From NCBI RefSeq assembly GCF_023511815.1, contig NZ_JAIMAV010000007.1:1-58468 (forward strand): a stretch of 58,468 bases of DNA, given 5' to 3'. Within the stretch, counting starts at the first letter, position 1, and each line of letters starts with the position of its first letter. Under the pieces are notes generated by a model. It searched no databases and was not told the origin of the DNA. It worked only from the letters and a program-made list of their open reading frames with translations. This document shows, piece after piece, positions 1 to 9,563 of the stretch. The position numbers were made by a program, and so were the translations under genes. Source of the DNA: Alicyclobacillus sp. (lineage in GTDB: Bacteria; Bacillota; Bacilli; Alicyclobacillales; Alicyclobacillaceae).

Positions 1-221
1 CTGAAGAACGTCATCAAACCGAGGGCGAGCAGGATGGCCGGGAACGCTTCGACGAAGGCGAGACCAATCATGGCGCTGCCGAGCAGCGTGCCGCGCGCTT
101 CCGGCTGACGGGAGACCCCTTCGACGAACTTGCTGAACAAAACGCCGTTACCCACACCGGAACCGACGGTGGCGAATCCGAGCAGCAGCGCAGCAGCAAT
201 CAGGTGCAGTTGTTGTTCCAT
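1..221 (-). CDS. atpE: ATP synthase subunit c, cut by the left edge
   Basis: Proteolipid subunit of the membrane Fo ring, which carries the ion through ATP synthase. The visible part starts MEQQLHLIAAALLLGF and shows the first glycine-rich helix (GSGVGNG), the polar loop SRQPEARG and the second helix with the ion-binding glutamate in FVEAFP. Only the last few residues lie outside the window. The ATG has an excellent GAAGGAGG ribosome binding site. It follows atpB on the same strand, as in the usual atp order; the F1 genes should lie beyond base 1. Confidence 0.95.
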   Translation of the reverse strand, partial: MEQQLHLIAAALLLGFATVGSGVGNGVLFSKFVEGVSRQPEARGTLLGSAMIGLAFVEAFPAILLALGLMTFF

Positions 222-348
222 GGAATGACGAACCTCCTTCGTAAACTCGCAGAAGTGATTCCGCACGCCTCAGCCGGCCTTCCGTTCCGAGGACTTGTCC
301 CCTCTCCAGCCCGAACGCGTGAGCGCCGGACGACGGGCCGGTCGCGGC

Positions 349-1086
349 TCAGTGGTGCGCGACGCTGAAATCCTTGTGCCCGATGTAGAGCGTCAACAGC
401 AGGGCGAAGATGTACGCCTGGATGGTGCTCACGAACATACTGTAGAGCAGCCAGATGATGAGCAGCGGCAGCCCGGTGGGAACCCACCCGAACAACATCG
501 GCATCTTGAGGATGGCCTCAATCAGCACCTCGCCAGCCAGGATGTTGCCGAACAATCGCATGCCGTGCGTCAACGGGTTGGTGACCTCGTCGATGATGGC
601 CATCGGGTTTTTGTACTGCTTCAACCACCGCAGCGGGTGGCGCAGACCGTAACCGTGGCTCACCAACCACACCAGGATGGCCAGGCCGAGCGTCATGTTC
701 ATGTTCTCGGTGGGCGAGTTGTTCAGGGAGTACTTGACGTGCTCCAGCATGCCCAGGGCCGGGATGTCGCGGCCCGGCTCGAACTCGATGGTGACGATGA
801 GGCCCAGCCAGTTGGCGACGAACAGGTACACCAGGGTCACGAACGCGAACGGGAGGACGAAGTTGACGCCCCGCTCGGAGGGCATCGTGTCGCGCGACAT
901 GCTGCGCGTGAACTCAATGCCCCACTCCATGACGTTCTGAAGCCCGCGCGGACTGCGCATGTCGAGCCGGCGCGCCACCACGCCCAGCACAATCGCCACC
1001 AGGGCTCCGACCACCAGCGTCCAGAACACCGTGACCAGGTCAATCCGGTACCAGTGGTCCGCGAACAGCATCGGGTGTTTCGGCAC
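349..1086 (-). CDS. atpB: ATP synthase subunit a
   Basis: Membrane subunit a of Fo, forming the two ion half-channels beside the c-ring. Several hydrophobic helices are visible, and the C-terminal part has the expected conserved stretches (LTHGMRLFGNILAGE with the essential arginine, then FALLLTLYIGHKD). The frame is open upstream, but the extra residues resemble nothing in the family and would run into atpI. I chose the GTG at 1086 (VPKHPMLFADHW), behind AGGTGAG; the ATG at 1071 is the alternative. About 245 residues is normal for Bacillales. It lies between atpI and atpE. Confidence 0.93.
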   Translation of the reverse strand: MPKHPMLFADHWYRIDLVTVFWTLVVGALVAIVLGVVARRLDMRSPRGLQNVMEWGIEFTRSMSRDTMPSERGVNFVLPFAFVTLVYLFVANWLGLIVTIEFEPGRDIPALGMLEHVKYSLNNSPTENMNMTLGLAILVWLVSHGYGLRHPLRWLKQYKNPMAIIDEVTNPLTHGMRLFGNILAGEVLIEAILKMPMLFGWVPTGLPLLIIWLLYSMFVSTIQAYIFALLLTLYIGHKDFSVAHH

Positions 1087-1126
1087 CTTCTCACCTACTT
1101 TCCTTGCGAAATCGCCCCGCCCGGCT

Positions 1127-1516
1127 TCAGCGGCCGCCGGCCGTGCCCTCGAAGCGGTACAGTCCGGCGACAATCAGCGCGAACCCGAGCAAATATCCCA
1201 CGAGCGCTGCCAGCACATGGACGTGCGGAAGCTTGATGGCGACCACGATGACGGCAATCAACAACACCATGCGGATGAAGTAGCCGACGATGCCGGAGAC
1301 CATCAGCGCGGCGCCCGCGCGTTGATCGCGCAGATGCCCCTGCCGAATCATGCTCCACACCGCACCGGCCCCGCCCGCCTCTCCAATCAGCAACCCGTTG
1401 GTCACGTCGTGCCAAGGCAACACAAAACGCGCGATCACGGTCAACGCCATGATCGCCAAACCAGCCCAGGTGATGGCGCGCAACCGCGCCTCCAGACGCT
1501 GCACGTCGTCTTTCAC
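1127..1516 (-). CDS. atpI: ATP synthase protein I (AtpI)
   Basis: Small membrane protein coded at the head of atp operons and thought to help assemble the c-ring or take up Mg2+. The 129 residues contain four hydrophobic segments (about 12-32, 35-50, 70-95 and 97-120), the AtpI pattern. It starts with GTG three bases after the stop of the upstream AtpZ-like frame, so the two are probably translationally coupled. Identity rests on position and topology; the sequence itself is poorly conserved in this family. Confidence 0.85.
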   Translation of the reverse strand: MKDDVQRLEARLRAITWAGLAIMALTVIARFVLPWHDVTNGLLIGEAGGAGAVWSMIRQGHLRDQRAGAALMVSGIVGYFIRMVLLIAVIVVAIKLPHVHVLAALVGYLLGFALIVAGLYRFEGTAGGR

Positions 1517-1519
1517 GGC

Positions 1520-1696
1520 TCATCTCCTCAGCAGATGATTCGCCAGGAACGCGAACCCGGACATGCCCACGCCGAGGCCCGCGAGGATCCCGACGAGCGT
1601 GAGAAACGGGTGATGCCATTTTTGCGCCAGCAGGTGGCCGATGTACCCGAACACAACGGTACAGGTGGCCAATTGCAACATCAGGGACAACAGCAC
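1520..1696 (-). CDS. AtpZ-like small membrane protein, start uncertain
   Basis: The frame ending at 1520 encodes two hydrophobic helices separated by a short polar turn (HLLAQKWHHPFL, then VGILAGLGVGMSGFAF). This is the AtpZ pattern found just before atpI, where it assists Fo assembly or divalent cation transport. The frame is open up to about 1762, but no ATG, GTG or TTG with a good ribosome site precedes the first helix. The only in-frame candidate there is the GTG at 1696, which would cut into that helix. A non-standard start or a sequence error near the 5' end is possible. The helices themselves are clear. Confidence 0.6.
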   Translation of the reverse strand: MLLSLMLQLATCTVVFGYIGHLLAQKWHHPFLTLVGILAGLGVGMSGFAFLANHLLRR

Positions 1697-1961
1697 TGCA
1701 TACGTTTTCAGCGCACTCTGTGACCCTGAGCCCTTGGGCTCCTTCTCGTTGTCCTCTATCCGAGTTCACCCGCCTGGCAGAAGATTGGAGGGATTCTGGC
1801 TGACCGATGAGGTGCTGGTATCCCGGCCGGACGCCGGCCGCGGACACCGAGGCGGCATGCGCTCCACGACGCATCGCCCAGCTGCCGCTCCGCCCGTCTC
1901 GCGCCGCCAGAAGCGCTCTGTATCACGGGCCAGGATCGGCGACAAGCCGCAACCCTCGCCT

Positions 1962-1991
1962 ATAGTACCCTAAGTGAAAATTTATTGTCAA
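1962..1991 (-). promoter_or_regulatory. Sigma-A promoter of the atp operon
   Basis: TTGACA at 1986-1991, an 18-base spacer and TACTAT at 1962-1967, reading leftwards into atpZ-atpI-atpB-atpE. The local sequence is much more AT-rich than its surroundings. Transcription should begin near 1955. Confidence 0.75.
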
Positions 1992-2129
1992 TGAACGGCA
2001 GCCCCGTCACGGGCGCCATCCGGCCCCCTCGGCGGGACGTTCATAATTTGCTCTACACTTTACCGTGTTAATCATTCGGTTCGCTATTCAATGTAGAAGG
2101 TCGGAACAGGATGACGAGGGCGGGAGACG

Positions 2130-2167
2130 GACGGCCGACACCCGCGGGAAGCCCCGCGCCGGCCGTC
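2130..2167 (-). terminator. Stem-loop after the thiolase gene
   Basis: GACGGCCG and CGGCCGTC form an 8-bp outer stem around an inner GCGGG/CCCGC pairing, about 40 bases after the thiolase stop. There is no T-run, so it may only stabilise the 3' end or assist Rho-dependent termination. Confidence 0.4.
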
Positions 2168-2205
2168 GCGACCCCCGGAATGCGAGGAATGAACGCAGAC
2201 GAAGA

Positions 2206-3390
<1,185 letters not shown>

Positions 3391-3409
3391 CGGTACTCCC
3401 CCTCCCAAC

Positions 3410-4588
3410 TCATCGCGGCCGAGCCGCCGGCCTGCGCACCGGCTCGTACACGAACGGCGACGGCCTCGGCCCGCGGCCAAAATGATGGAGAATCGCCTGC
3501 ACGATGCGCTCCGACGCGTGCCCGTCCCCGTACGGGTTGTTGCGCCGGGCCATGTCCTCATACGCCTCCGGCTCCGACAGGAGCCTCGCCGCCTCCTTGG
3601 CGATGGCCGCCTGATCCGTGCCGACCAGGCGCAGCGTCCCCGCCTCGATGCCCTCCGGCCGCTCCGTCGTATCCCGCATCACCAGCACCGGGACGCCGAG
3701 GGACGGCGCCTCTTCCTGGATGCCGCCGGAGTCCGTGAGGATGAGGGTCGCCCGCGCCATGAAGTTGTGATTGTCGACGACCCCCAGCGGATCGATCAGA
3801 TGGATCCGCGGGTGCCCGCCGAGCACCCGGAACACCGTCTCGCGCACGCGCGGATTGAGGTGAACGGGGTACACCAGGTGCACATCCGTGAATTCCTCCA
3901 CCACCTGGCGAGCCGCCCGGCAGATGTTCTCCAGGGGGTCCCCCAGGTTCTCGCGGCGGTGGGACGTCATGTACACCATCCGCGATCCCGCCGGAAGGCC
4001 GTCGAGCACCTCGTGTCGGTAACCCCGGCGCACCGTCGTCGCCATCGCGTCGACCACGGTGTTTCCGGTCACATACACGCGATCCGCGGGTTTTCCCTCC
4101 CGCAGCAGATTCCCGGCCGCCCAGTCGGTGGGCGCGAAAAACAAATCGCACAGCACGTCCGCGAGCTGGCGGTTCATCTCCTCCGGGAAGGGGCTGTATT
4201 TGTCGTAGGTGCGCAGCCCCGCCTCGACGTGGCCGATGGCCACCTGGTGATAGAACGCCGCCAGGGCCGCCGCGAAGGTGGTGGTGGTGTCCCCGTGGAC
4301 GAGAACGATGTCCGGCCGCCGCCGGTCGATGACCTCCTCCAGTCCCCGGAGCGCCTTGCGCGTGATGGTGCCGAGCGTCTGGCTGGGCTCCATGATGTCC
4401 AGGTCGTCGTCCGGTCGGATGGAGAAGACCTCGAGAACCTGATCCAGCATCTCGCGATGCTGCGCGGTCACGCACACCAGCGACTCCACGCCCGGCGTGC
4501 GCTCCAGCGCTTTGACCAACGGCGCCATCTTCACCGCCTCCGGCCGCGTCCCGAAGACGGTCATCACCCGAATCGAAGCGTCCACCTG
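3410..4588 (-). CDS. mnaA: UDP-N-acetylglucosamine 2-epimerase
   Basis: Cytosolic enzyme (WecB/MnaA family) that interconverts UDP-GlcNAc and UDP-ManNAc, giving ManNAc for teichoic acid linkage units or other wall polymers. The N-terminus has the family hallmark [15 protein letters not shown], and the C-terminal half has [20 protein letters not shown]. The length of 392 residues is normal. I chose the GTG at 4588 because AGGAGG lies 7 bases before it. It follows upp by 18 bases, the same pair as in B. subtilis. Confidence 0.95.
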   Translation of the reverse strand, partial: QVDASIRVMTVFGTRPEAVKMAPLVKALERTPGVESLVCVTAQHREMLDQVLEVFSIRPDDDLDIMEPSQTLGTITRKALRGLEEVIDRRRPDIVLVHGDTTTTFAAALAAFYHQVAIGHVEAGLRTYDKYSPFPEEMNRQLADVLCDLFFAPTDWAAGNLLREGKPADRVYVTGNTVVDAMATTVRRGYRHEVLDGLPAGSRMVYMTSHRRENLGDPLENICRAARQVVEEFTDVHLVYPVHLNPRVRETVFRVLGGHPRIHLIDPLGVVDNHNFMARATLILTDSGGIQEEAPSLGVPVLVMRDTTERPEGIEAGTLRLVGTDQAAIAKEAARLLSEPEAYEDMARRNNPYGDGHASERIVQAILHHFGRGPRPSPFVYEPVRRPAARPR

Positions 4589-4606
4589 TGTACCTCCTCG
4601 CATGCG

Positions 4607-5236
4607 TCAGCGCGTGCCGAACAGCCGGTCCCCGGCGTCGCCCAGGCCCGGGACGATGTAACCGTGATCGTTCAATCCCTCGTCGACGGCGGCCACGTAG
4701 ATGTCCACATCCGGATGGGCCGATTGGACGCGCTCAACCCCGGCCGGCGCGGCCACCAGACACATCAGCTTGATGGCCGACGCCCCTCGTTCCTTGACCG
4801 CGTCGATGGCCGCCACCGCCGAACCGCCCGTGGCGAGCATCGGATCGATCACGATGACGTCCCGCTCCTCCACATTGGGCGGGAGCTTGCAGTAGTACTC
4901 CACCGGCTGCAGCGTCTGCGGGTCCCGGTACAGGCCGATGTGCCCGACCTTGGCATTTGGGATCATGGCGAGAATGCCGTCCACCATCCCGAGGCCCGCC
5001 CGCAGGACGGGCACGAGGGCCAGGGTCTTGCCCTCGATGACCCGGCAGTGCGCCGTCCCGACCGGCGTCTCGACGGTGGTGTCGGTCAGCGGCAGGTCAC
5101 GGGTGATCTCGTACGCCATCAGCATGGCGACCTCCTGCACGAGCTGGCGGAACTCCTTCGTGCCCGTGTCCTTCGAGCGAATGTAGGTCAGCTTGTGTTG
5201 AATCAACGGGTGGTCCAGGACGTGCAGTCGGCCCAC
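4607..5236 (-). CDS. upp: Uracil phosphoribosyltransferase
   Basis: Pyrimidine salvage enzyme making UMP from uracil and PRPP. The 209 residues contain the PRPP-binding loop [10 protein letters not shown] and the C-terminal uracil-binding stretch [13 protein letters not shown]. It starts with GTG ([17 protein letters not shown]). Gene order upp-mnaA-atp matches Bacillales, though glyA is separated from upp here by some 12 kb of other genes. Confidence 0.97.
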   Translation of the reverse strand: MGRLHVLDHPLIQHKLTYIRSKDTGTKEFRQLVQEVAMLMAYEITRDLPLTDTTVETPVGTAHCRVIEGKTLALVPVLRAGLGMVDGILAMIPNAKVGHIGLYRDPQTLQPVEYYCKLPPNVEERDVIVIDPMLATGGSAVAAIDAVKERGASAIKLMCLVAAPAGVERVQSAHPDVDIYVAAVDEGLNDHGYIVPGLGDAGDRLFGTR

Positions 5237-5271
5237 GGCGTCACGCTCCCATCTCCATCATTCGTGTCTCC

Positions 5272-5277
5272 AGTATA
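5272..5277 (-). promoter_or_regulatory. Extended -10 promoter of upp
   Basis: TGGTATACT is an extended -10 element 36 bases before the upp start; no good -35 box is seen. A perfect inverted repeat GGCGCCGA-5-TCGGCGCC (5285-5305) lies directly upstream, between this promoter and the divergent one at 5333. Confidence 0.55.
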
Positions 5278-5310
5278 CCAGAACGGCGCCGAACCGGTCG
5301 GCGCCAGCGG

Positions 5311-5338
5311 AATGACCGGGCGTCCCCTATGGTATAAT
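5311..5338 (+). promoter_or_regulatory. Extended -10 promoter of the glycosyltransferase gene
   Basis: TGGTATAAT (TATAAT at 5333-5338) with a weak AATGAC at 5311-5316, reading right towards the gene at 5476. The leader is about 130 bases. Confidence 0.6.
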
Positions 5339-5475
5339 GTGGACGTTCCCCGCCCCATCCGCTCCTAGGATGAAATCCTGGATGCGTGAGTATGTATGGG
5401 AGGGGTGTCCGGCACCGCCCGGGCGCGCCGCGTGCGCCGGGAAGGTGCCGATCCCGACGGAAGGGGTGCTCCAGC

Positions 5476-6639
5476 GTGTCCCGGTTCGACAGACTGCTCA
5501 TCCTCTCGGCGACATACGGCGAGGGCCACCAGCAAGCCGCGTACGCCGTGCGGGACGCCCTGGCCGAGCTGAGCCCGAACACCGAGGTCAAGGTCGTGGA
5601 CTACATCAAGTCCATCCATCCCGTCCTCGACACGGTGGTGCGGTACTGCTACCTGAAGAGTGTCCGATTCGCGCCCGCCCTGTACGGGTGGTTTTATAAA
5701 GGAACGAGCCAGATCCCGCCCTCGTCGCGCCTGCAACGCCAACTGAACTCGCTCGGGCTGGAGGAGATGGAGGAGACGCTCAACGCCTTTCGGCCCGACG
5801 TGGTCCTCTCGACGTTCCCGACGCCGGCGGGCGTGGTGTCACACCTCAAGCAGAAGGGACGCACCCACGTGCCCACGGCCATCGCCATCACCGACCACGC
5901 CATCCACAGCCAGTGGATTCATCCGCTGACGGACATGTACTACGTCGGGTCGGAACACGTCCGGCGGGGCCTTCTCGCCCGCGGCATCCCAGGAGAATCG
6001 GTGTTGGTGACGGGCATCCCCATCCGCCCGGCCTTTCGCCGGACCTTTGACCGCGCCCAGCTTCGGGCCAAGTACGGCATTGAACCGGACATCCCGGTCC
6101 TCTTGATCATGGGCGGCGCGTACGGGGTCATGGGCGATCTGTACCACGTGTGCGAACAGCTCTTTCAGTGGCATCACCGCATTCAGGTGATCATTGTCAC
6201 CGGTCGCAACCGGCGCCTGAAGACCAGCCTCGAGGAGATCCTCCCGAAGGCGGCCAACCCCGTTCAGGTGTACGGATTCGTCCAGGAGATCTGGGAGCTG
6301 ATGTCCATCGCCGACCTGATGCTGACCAAGGCCGGCGGGCTGACCATCTCCGAGGCGCTGGCGCTGCAGGTGCCGATGCTGCTGTACCGACCCATCCCCG
6401 GCCAGGAGGTGCAGAACGCCAAGTTCCTGGTGCGCTCGGGCGTCGCGGTGCTGGCCCGCAACCGGCGGGAGGTGTTCGAACACATCCACGACCTCCTGCT
6501 CGCGCACCCGGAGAAGCGGCGGCGGATGCAGGAGCGCGCCCTCGGCGTGCGCCAGCTGCACGCGGCCGAGCGGATTGCCGAAAACCTGATTGAACTCGCA
6601 AATCGCGACCGAACCCGGGCAAACTATTCCTACCAGTGA
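5476..6639 (+). CDS. UgtP/MGDG synthase-like glycosyltransferase
   Basis: GT28-family enzyme of the processive diacylglycerol glucosyltransferase type, which moves a sugar from a UDP-sugar onto diacylglycerol at the inner membrane face. The N-terminal domain has LILSATYGEGHQQAA (the family SAxxGxGH-type loop) and the C-terminal domain has LMLTKAGGLTISEALA and a QEVQNAKFL region for nucleotide-sugar binding. Length is 387 residues. The GTG at 5476 follows GGAAGGGG; the upstream frame is low-complexity. A transporter gene follows on the same strand after 35 bases. The exact sugar and lipid cannot be read from the sequence. Confidence 0.85.
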   Translation: MSRFDRLLILSATYGEGHQQAAYAVRDALAELSPNTEVKVVDYIKSIHPVLDTVVRYCYLKSVRFAPALYGWFYKGTSQIPPSSRLQRQLNSLGLEEMEETLNAFRPDVVLSTFPTPAGVVSHLKQKGRTHVPTAIAITDHAIHSQWIHPLTDMYYVGSEHVRRGLLARGIPGESVLVTGIPIRPAFRRTFDRAQLRAKYGIEPDIPVLLIMGGAYGVMGDLYHVCEQLFQWHHRIQVIIVTGRNRRLKTSLEEILPKAANPVQVYGFVQEIWELMSIADLMLTKAGGLTISEALALQVPMLLYRPIPGQEVQNAKFLVRSGVAVLARNRREVFEHIHDLLLAHPEKRRRMQERALGVRQLHAAERIAENLIELANRDRTRANYSYQ

Positions 6640-6674
6640 CCGGCGGGCCCCGTCCCGCCGACGGGAGGGATTGG

Positions 6675-8120
6675 GTGGCCACGTGGATCAACCGGGCGGT
6701 CGACCGCCTCAAGGGATGGCTGGAACCGGAGCTGTTTCAGCCTTTTCTGTTGGGCGTGTACATCTCACTGTCCCTGTCGGAGTTCGCCCGCGGCGCGCTC
6801 GCCTTCTCGCTGCTGCCGACGTGGGGCCGGACGGTGCTCGGCTTCGCGGTGGAATGGACCGCGCTGGCCCTGTCCGTCCACTACCTCGTCGACAACGTGC
6901 TGCGGGCGCCGGCCGGTTGGGTGATCGATCACGCCGGACCCCGCCCCGCCATCCTGGCGGGGTTCACCATCTCCTTCGGCGCGTTGATGGCGCTGCCGCA
7001 CGTGCGCTCGGTGGGCGCCCTCATCGCGTGCATGGCCGTCTACGGGATGGGCGCGACCCCCATGTGGCCGTCGGTGGTCTCGGCCATCGGGATGGCGACA
7101 CCGGCGGAAAAACGCGCCAGCTTCATGAGTTACATGTACATGTTCTGGCTCGCCGGGGCGGGATTGGGCCCGGTGATCATCAACCTCCTGATGGGCCGGC
7201 GCGATCCGCTGGCGTTCTTCATCCTGGCGGGCGTGGCCGCGGCGGGTGGGCTGGTCGCGTTTGCGCTCGTCCGCAGACCGGCGGCCGTACGGGCGGAGCC
7301 CGGCACCGCCTTGATGAGCCCCCGCGCGGGCGGCCCGAGCGGCGACGACGCCCGCCGGGACGCCGCCGGGAACGCCGGGGCGGTCGCGCCGAGCCGCTGG
7401 CGCACCGCGATGGACCGGGCGTACTGGCGCGCGCTGTGGCGCAACGTCCGCGAGGTGGCGTTCCTGTTTCCGGGCATGTTTGTGCAGACGTTCGCCGTGG
7501 CCTCGCTCGTCCCCATCCTGTCGGTGTACGCGCGCGTCGTCCTTCACATCAGCGGTGCGCGGTACAGCTCCATCCTCGTGGCGGGCGGGGCGCTGACCGT
7601 GGCGCTCCTGATCCCGGCCGGGCGGCTGGTGGATCGGTTCGGCCCGCGCCGCTTTCTCGTCGGCGGATTTCTCGTCGCGGGCGCGTTGCTCACCATCTAT
7701 CCGTGGTTTCACACCCTGCCCCTGACCTACGCCACCGTGGCGCTGCTCGGGATGTGTTACGCATTCATCCTGCCGGCGTGGAATTCGGTGCTCGACAAAA
7801 GCATCGATCCCGACAAAAAAGGCGCCCTCTGGGGCGTCTTCATGACCGTCGAAGGACTCGGCTCCGCGGCCGGCCCGTACGTGGGCGGCTTGGTGTGGGA
7901 TGTGTTCTCCCCCAACGCGCCATTCGTGGTCAGCGGCGGCGTCATCCTGCTGATGGGCCTGCTGTACCTGTTTCTCCCCATCACGGCCGCGGCCGCCCGG
8001 CGTCAGCCGGCGCTTTGGTCCCGTGCCGGAGCACCCCCTCATGCCGAGGACCGCGGCCCTCGCACAGGGTGGCCGGAGCCCCGCGGGCTCGGACGGCGCC
8101 CGGGCCGCCCGCGGCCCTGA
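6675..8120 (+). CDS. MFS transporter
   Basis: Major facilitator superfamily protein of 481 residues with about 12 hydrophobic segments in two halves, separated by a charged, low-complexity loop (about residues 205-255). RPAGWVIDHAGPRPA (about 88-102) and GRLVDRFGPRRFLVGG (about 318-333) are the loop 2-3 and loop 8-9 signatures. GTG at 6675 follows GGGAGG. It shares the transcript of the glycosyltransferase, so lipid or glycolipid export is possible, but the substrate is unknown. The last 45 residues are arginine- and proline-rich. Confidence 0.85.
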   Translation: MATWINRAVDRLKGWLEPELFQPFLLGVYISLSLSEFARGALAFSLLPTWGRTVLGFAVEWTALALSVHYLVDNVLRAPAGWVIDHAGPRPAILAGFTISFGALMALPHVRSVGALIACMAVYGMGATPMWPSVVSAIGMATPAEKRASFMSYMYMFWLAGAGLGPVIINLLMGRRDPLAFFILAGVAAAGGLVAFALVRRPAAVRAEPGTALMSPRAGGPSGDDARRDAAGNAGAVAPSRWRTAMDRAYWRALWRNVREVAFLFPGMFVQTFAVASLVPILSVYARVVLHISGARYSSILVAGGALTVALLIPAGRLVDRFGPRRFLVGGFLVAGALLTIYPWFHTLPLTYATVALLGMCYAFILPAWNSVLDKSIDPDKKGALWGVFMTVEGLGSAAGPYVGGLVWDVFSPNAPFVVSGGVILLMGLLYLFLPITAAAARRQPALWSRAGAPPHAEDRGPRTGWPEPRGLGRRPGRPRP

Positions 8121-8145
8121 AGCCCACGGGCCTGGACCCCTCCCG

Positions 8146-9048
8146 TCAGTCGAGCGGTTGGCCCACATCCAGATTTCCCGGGGCAAGATGTCCCGGGGCC
8201 TCGTGGCCCTCGGACGAATCAGCGGCGCCCTGCACCCGCCACGGGTGGGTGTAGACGTGAAACCCGCCGCGGCGGGCGAAGCCGATGGCCGTCACCCCGG
8301 TCTCCTGCGCGATGTCGAGCGCCAGCGCCGTCGGCGCCGACTTGGCGATCACCATCCCCACGCCGATCTTGGCGACCTTCAGGAGCACCTCCGAGGACAG
8401 CCGGCCGCTGAACGCAATCAGGTGGCCGGAGACGTCCAGACCGTTTCGCAGCACGTGCCCGTACAGCTTGTCGAGGGCGTTGTGCCGGCCGATGTCCGTG
8501 CGCGCAAGCACCGTCCCCTCCGGGGTGCACAGGCTCGCCATGTGCACACCCCCTGTCTCCCGCCACAGATGCGCGCCCGCCTCCAGTTCCGCCATGCGCG
8601 CCAGGACGTCGTCCGGGCGGATGCGGACGGGATCGTCGATGCGGCGGACCAGCTGTGCGTCGTTGTAGTAGTAGAACATCTGCCGGCCCTTGCCGCAGCA
8701 CGAGCCGATGTAGCGTTTGTTGTAGAACGCCTGGTTGAACGTGACCTGCGTGGTGGTCTTGACCCGAGCGATCCCGCGGGCGCGCACCACCGTGAGATCC
8801 ACCAGCTGATCCGGGCGGCGAATGACGCCTTCGGAGGCGAGAAATCCGACGACCAAATCCTCCAGGTGGTCGGGCGTGCACACGACCGTCGCCATCTCCT
8901 GGTCCCCCACGAAAATGGTCAGGGCGTACTCGGAGGCGACCACGTCGTCCACCCGCTCAAAGCGGCCGTCCCGGTACACGACGAGCGACCGCGGTTGCCG
9001 GACGGGGAGCCACTCCGGCTCCCCGCATGACGCTGGATGTGCACCCAT
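8146..9048 (-). CDS. fdhD: Formate dehydrogenase accessory sulfurtransferase
   Basis: FdhD passes sulfur from a cysteine desulfurase to the molybdenum cofactor of formate dehydrogenase. The 300-residue protein has the conserved region SEGVIRRPDQL, a cysteine pair in GSCCGKGRQ that fits the sulfur-carrying loop, TGGVHMASLC, DIGRHNALDKL and the C-terminal GRLSSEVLLK. The ATG at 9048 has GAGGG nine bases upstream; an ATG at 9057 overlaps the stop of the preceding gene (ATGA) and is the alternative. It is the last gene of the formate operon. Confidence 0.93.
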   Translation of the reverse strand: MGAHPASCGEPEWLPVRQPRSLVVYRDGRFERVDDVVASEYALTIFVGDQEMATVVCTPDHLEDLVVGFLASEGVIRRPDQLVDLTVVRARGIARVKTTTQVTFNQAFYNKRYIGSCCGKGRQMFYYYNDAQLVRRIDDPVRIRPDDVLARMAELEAGAHLWRETGGVHMASLCTPEGTVLARTDIGRHNALDKLYGHVLRNGLDVSGHLIAFSGRLSSEVLLKVAKIGVGMVIAKSAPTALALDIAQETGVTAIGFARRGGFHVYTHPWRVQGAADSSEGHEAPGHLAPGNLDVGQPLD

Positions 9049-9053
9049 GTCTC

Positions 9054-9560
9054 TCATCCCTCTTCGCGGCCCGCCGCACGGCCCGCTTCGTCCATCGCCC
9101 GGCCGAGGCCCCTGAGCGTCCCGAACAGCGCGTGAAGGGCGCGGCTGACGTCGGGATCGGACAACCATTTCAACAGGCCGAACAGACCCATCGCCCCCTT
9201 CGGCGGATGGGCCAGCGCCTCCTCGGCTCCGGCCCGGGCGCCTTCCAACAGCGTTCCCAGTTTCTCCAGGTCCCACGCGGCACCGAGTTTCCCGAGCGCG
9301 ACGGCGTTGTTGACGAGGCGCAGGGCACCCGGTTGGCTGACCTGGGACACGAGGAGGCGCAGGAGGTCATCCCCCTTCTCCAGCGCGGCGGCGGCCAGCT
9401 CCAACAGGCCGCGGTCGTACAGGCCCGAAACCACCCGCAGCGCCTGCTCGAGGGCCTCCTCGTCCCGGGCGACGGCCGTCCGTAAACGCTCAAGGGCGGC
9501 GTCCTCCACAGCCTCGGGCGACGGCGCCCGGACTTCCAACCTGGGAATGGGCTTCGCCAT
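9054..9560 (-). CDS. DUF1641 protein of the formate dehydrogenase operon
   Basis: A 168-residue, mostly helical, leucine- and alanine-rich protein whose C-terminal GLFGLLKWLSDPDVSRAL is the DUF1641 hallmark. Relatives such as B. subtilis YrhD sit beside YrhE-type formate dehydrogenases and probably act as a partner subunit, but the role is not established as far as I know. It begins 3 bases after fdhA and overlaps fdhD, so the three are translationally linked. No cysteine or cofactor motif is seen. Confidence 0.85.
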   Translation of the reverse strand: MAKPIPRLEVRAPSPEAVEDAALERLRTAVARDEEALEQALRVVSGLYDRGLLELAAAALEKGDDLLRLLVSQVSQPGALRLVNNAVALGKLGAAWDLEKLGTLLEGARAGAEEALAHPPKGAMGLFGLLKWLSDPDVSRALHALFGTLRGLGRAMDEAGRAAGREEG

Positions 9561-9563
9561 GGT

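Larger units (their letters stand above)
1697..2205. other. Intergenic region between thiolase and the atp operon
   Basis: No convincing gene is seen. On the minus strand it holds the atp promoter (1962-1991) and a leader of about 250 bases before the first atp gene. A second, weaker minus-strand promoter is possible: TTAACA at 2066-2071, 17 bases, AATTAT at 2043-2048. The part near 2130-2167 holds a stem-loop just after the thiolase gene. Confidence 0.6.
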
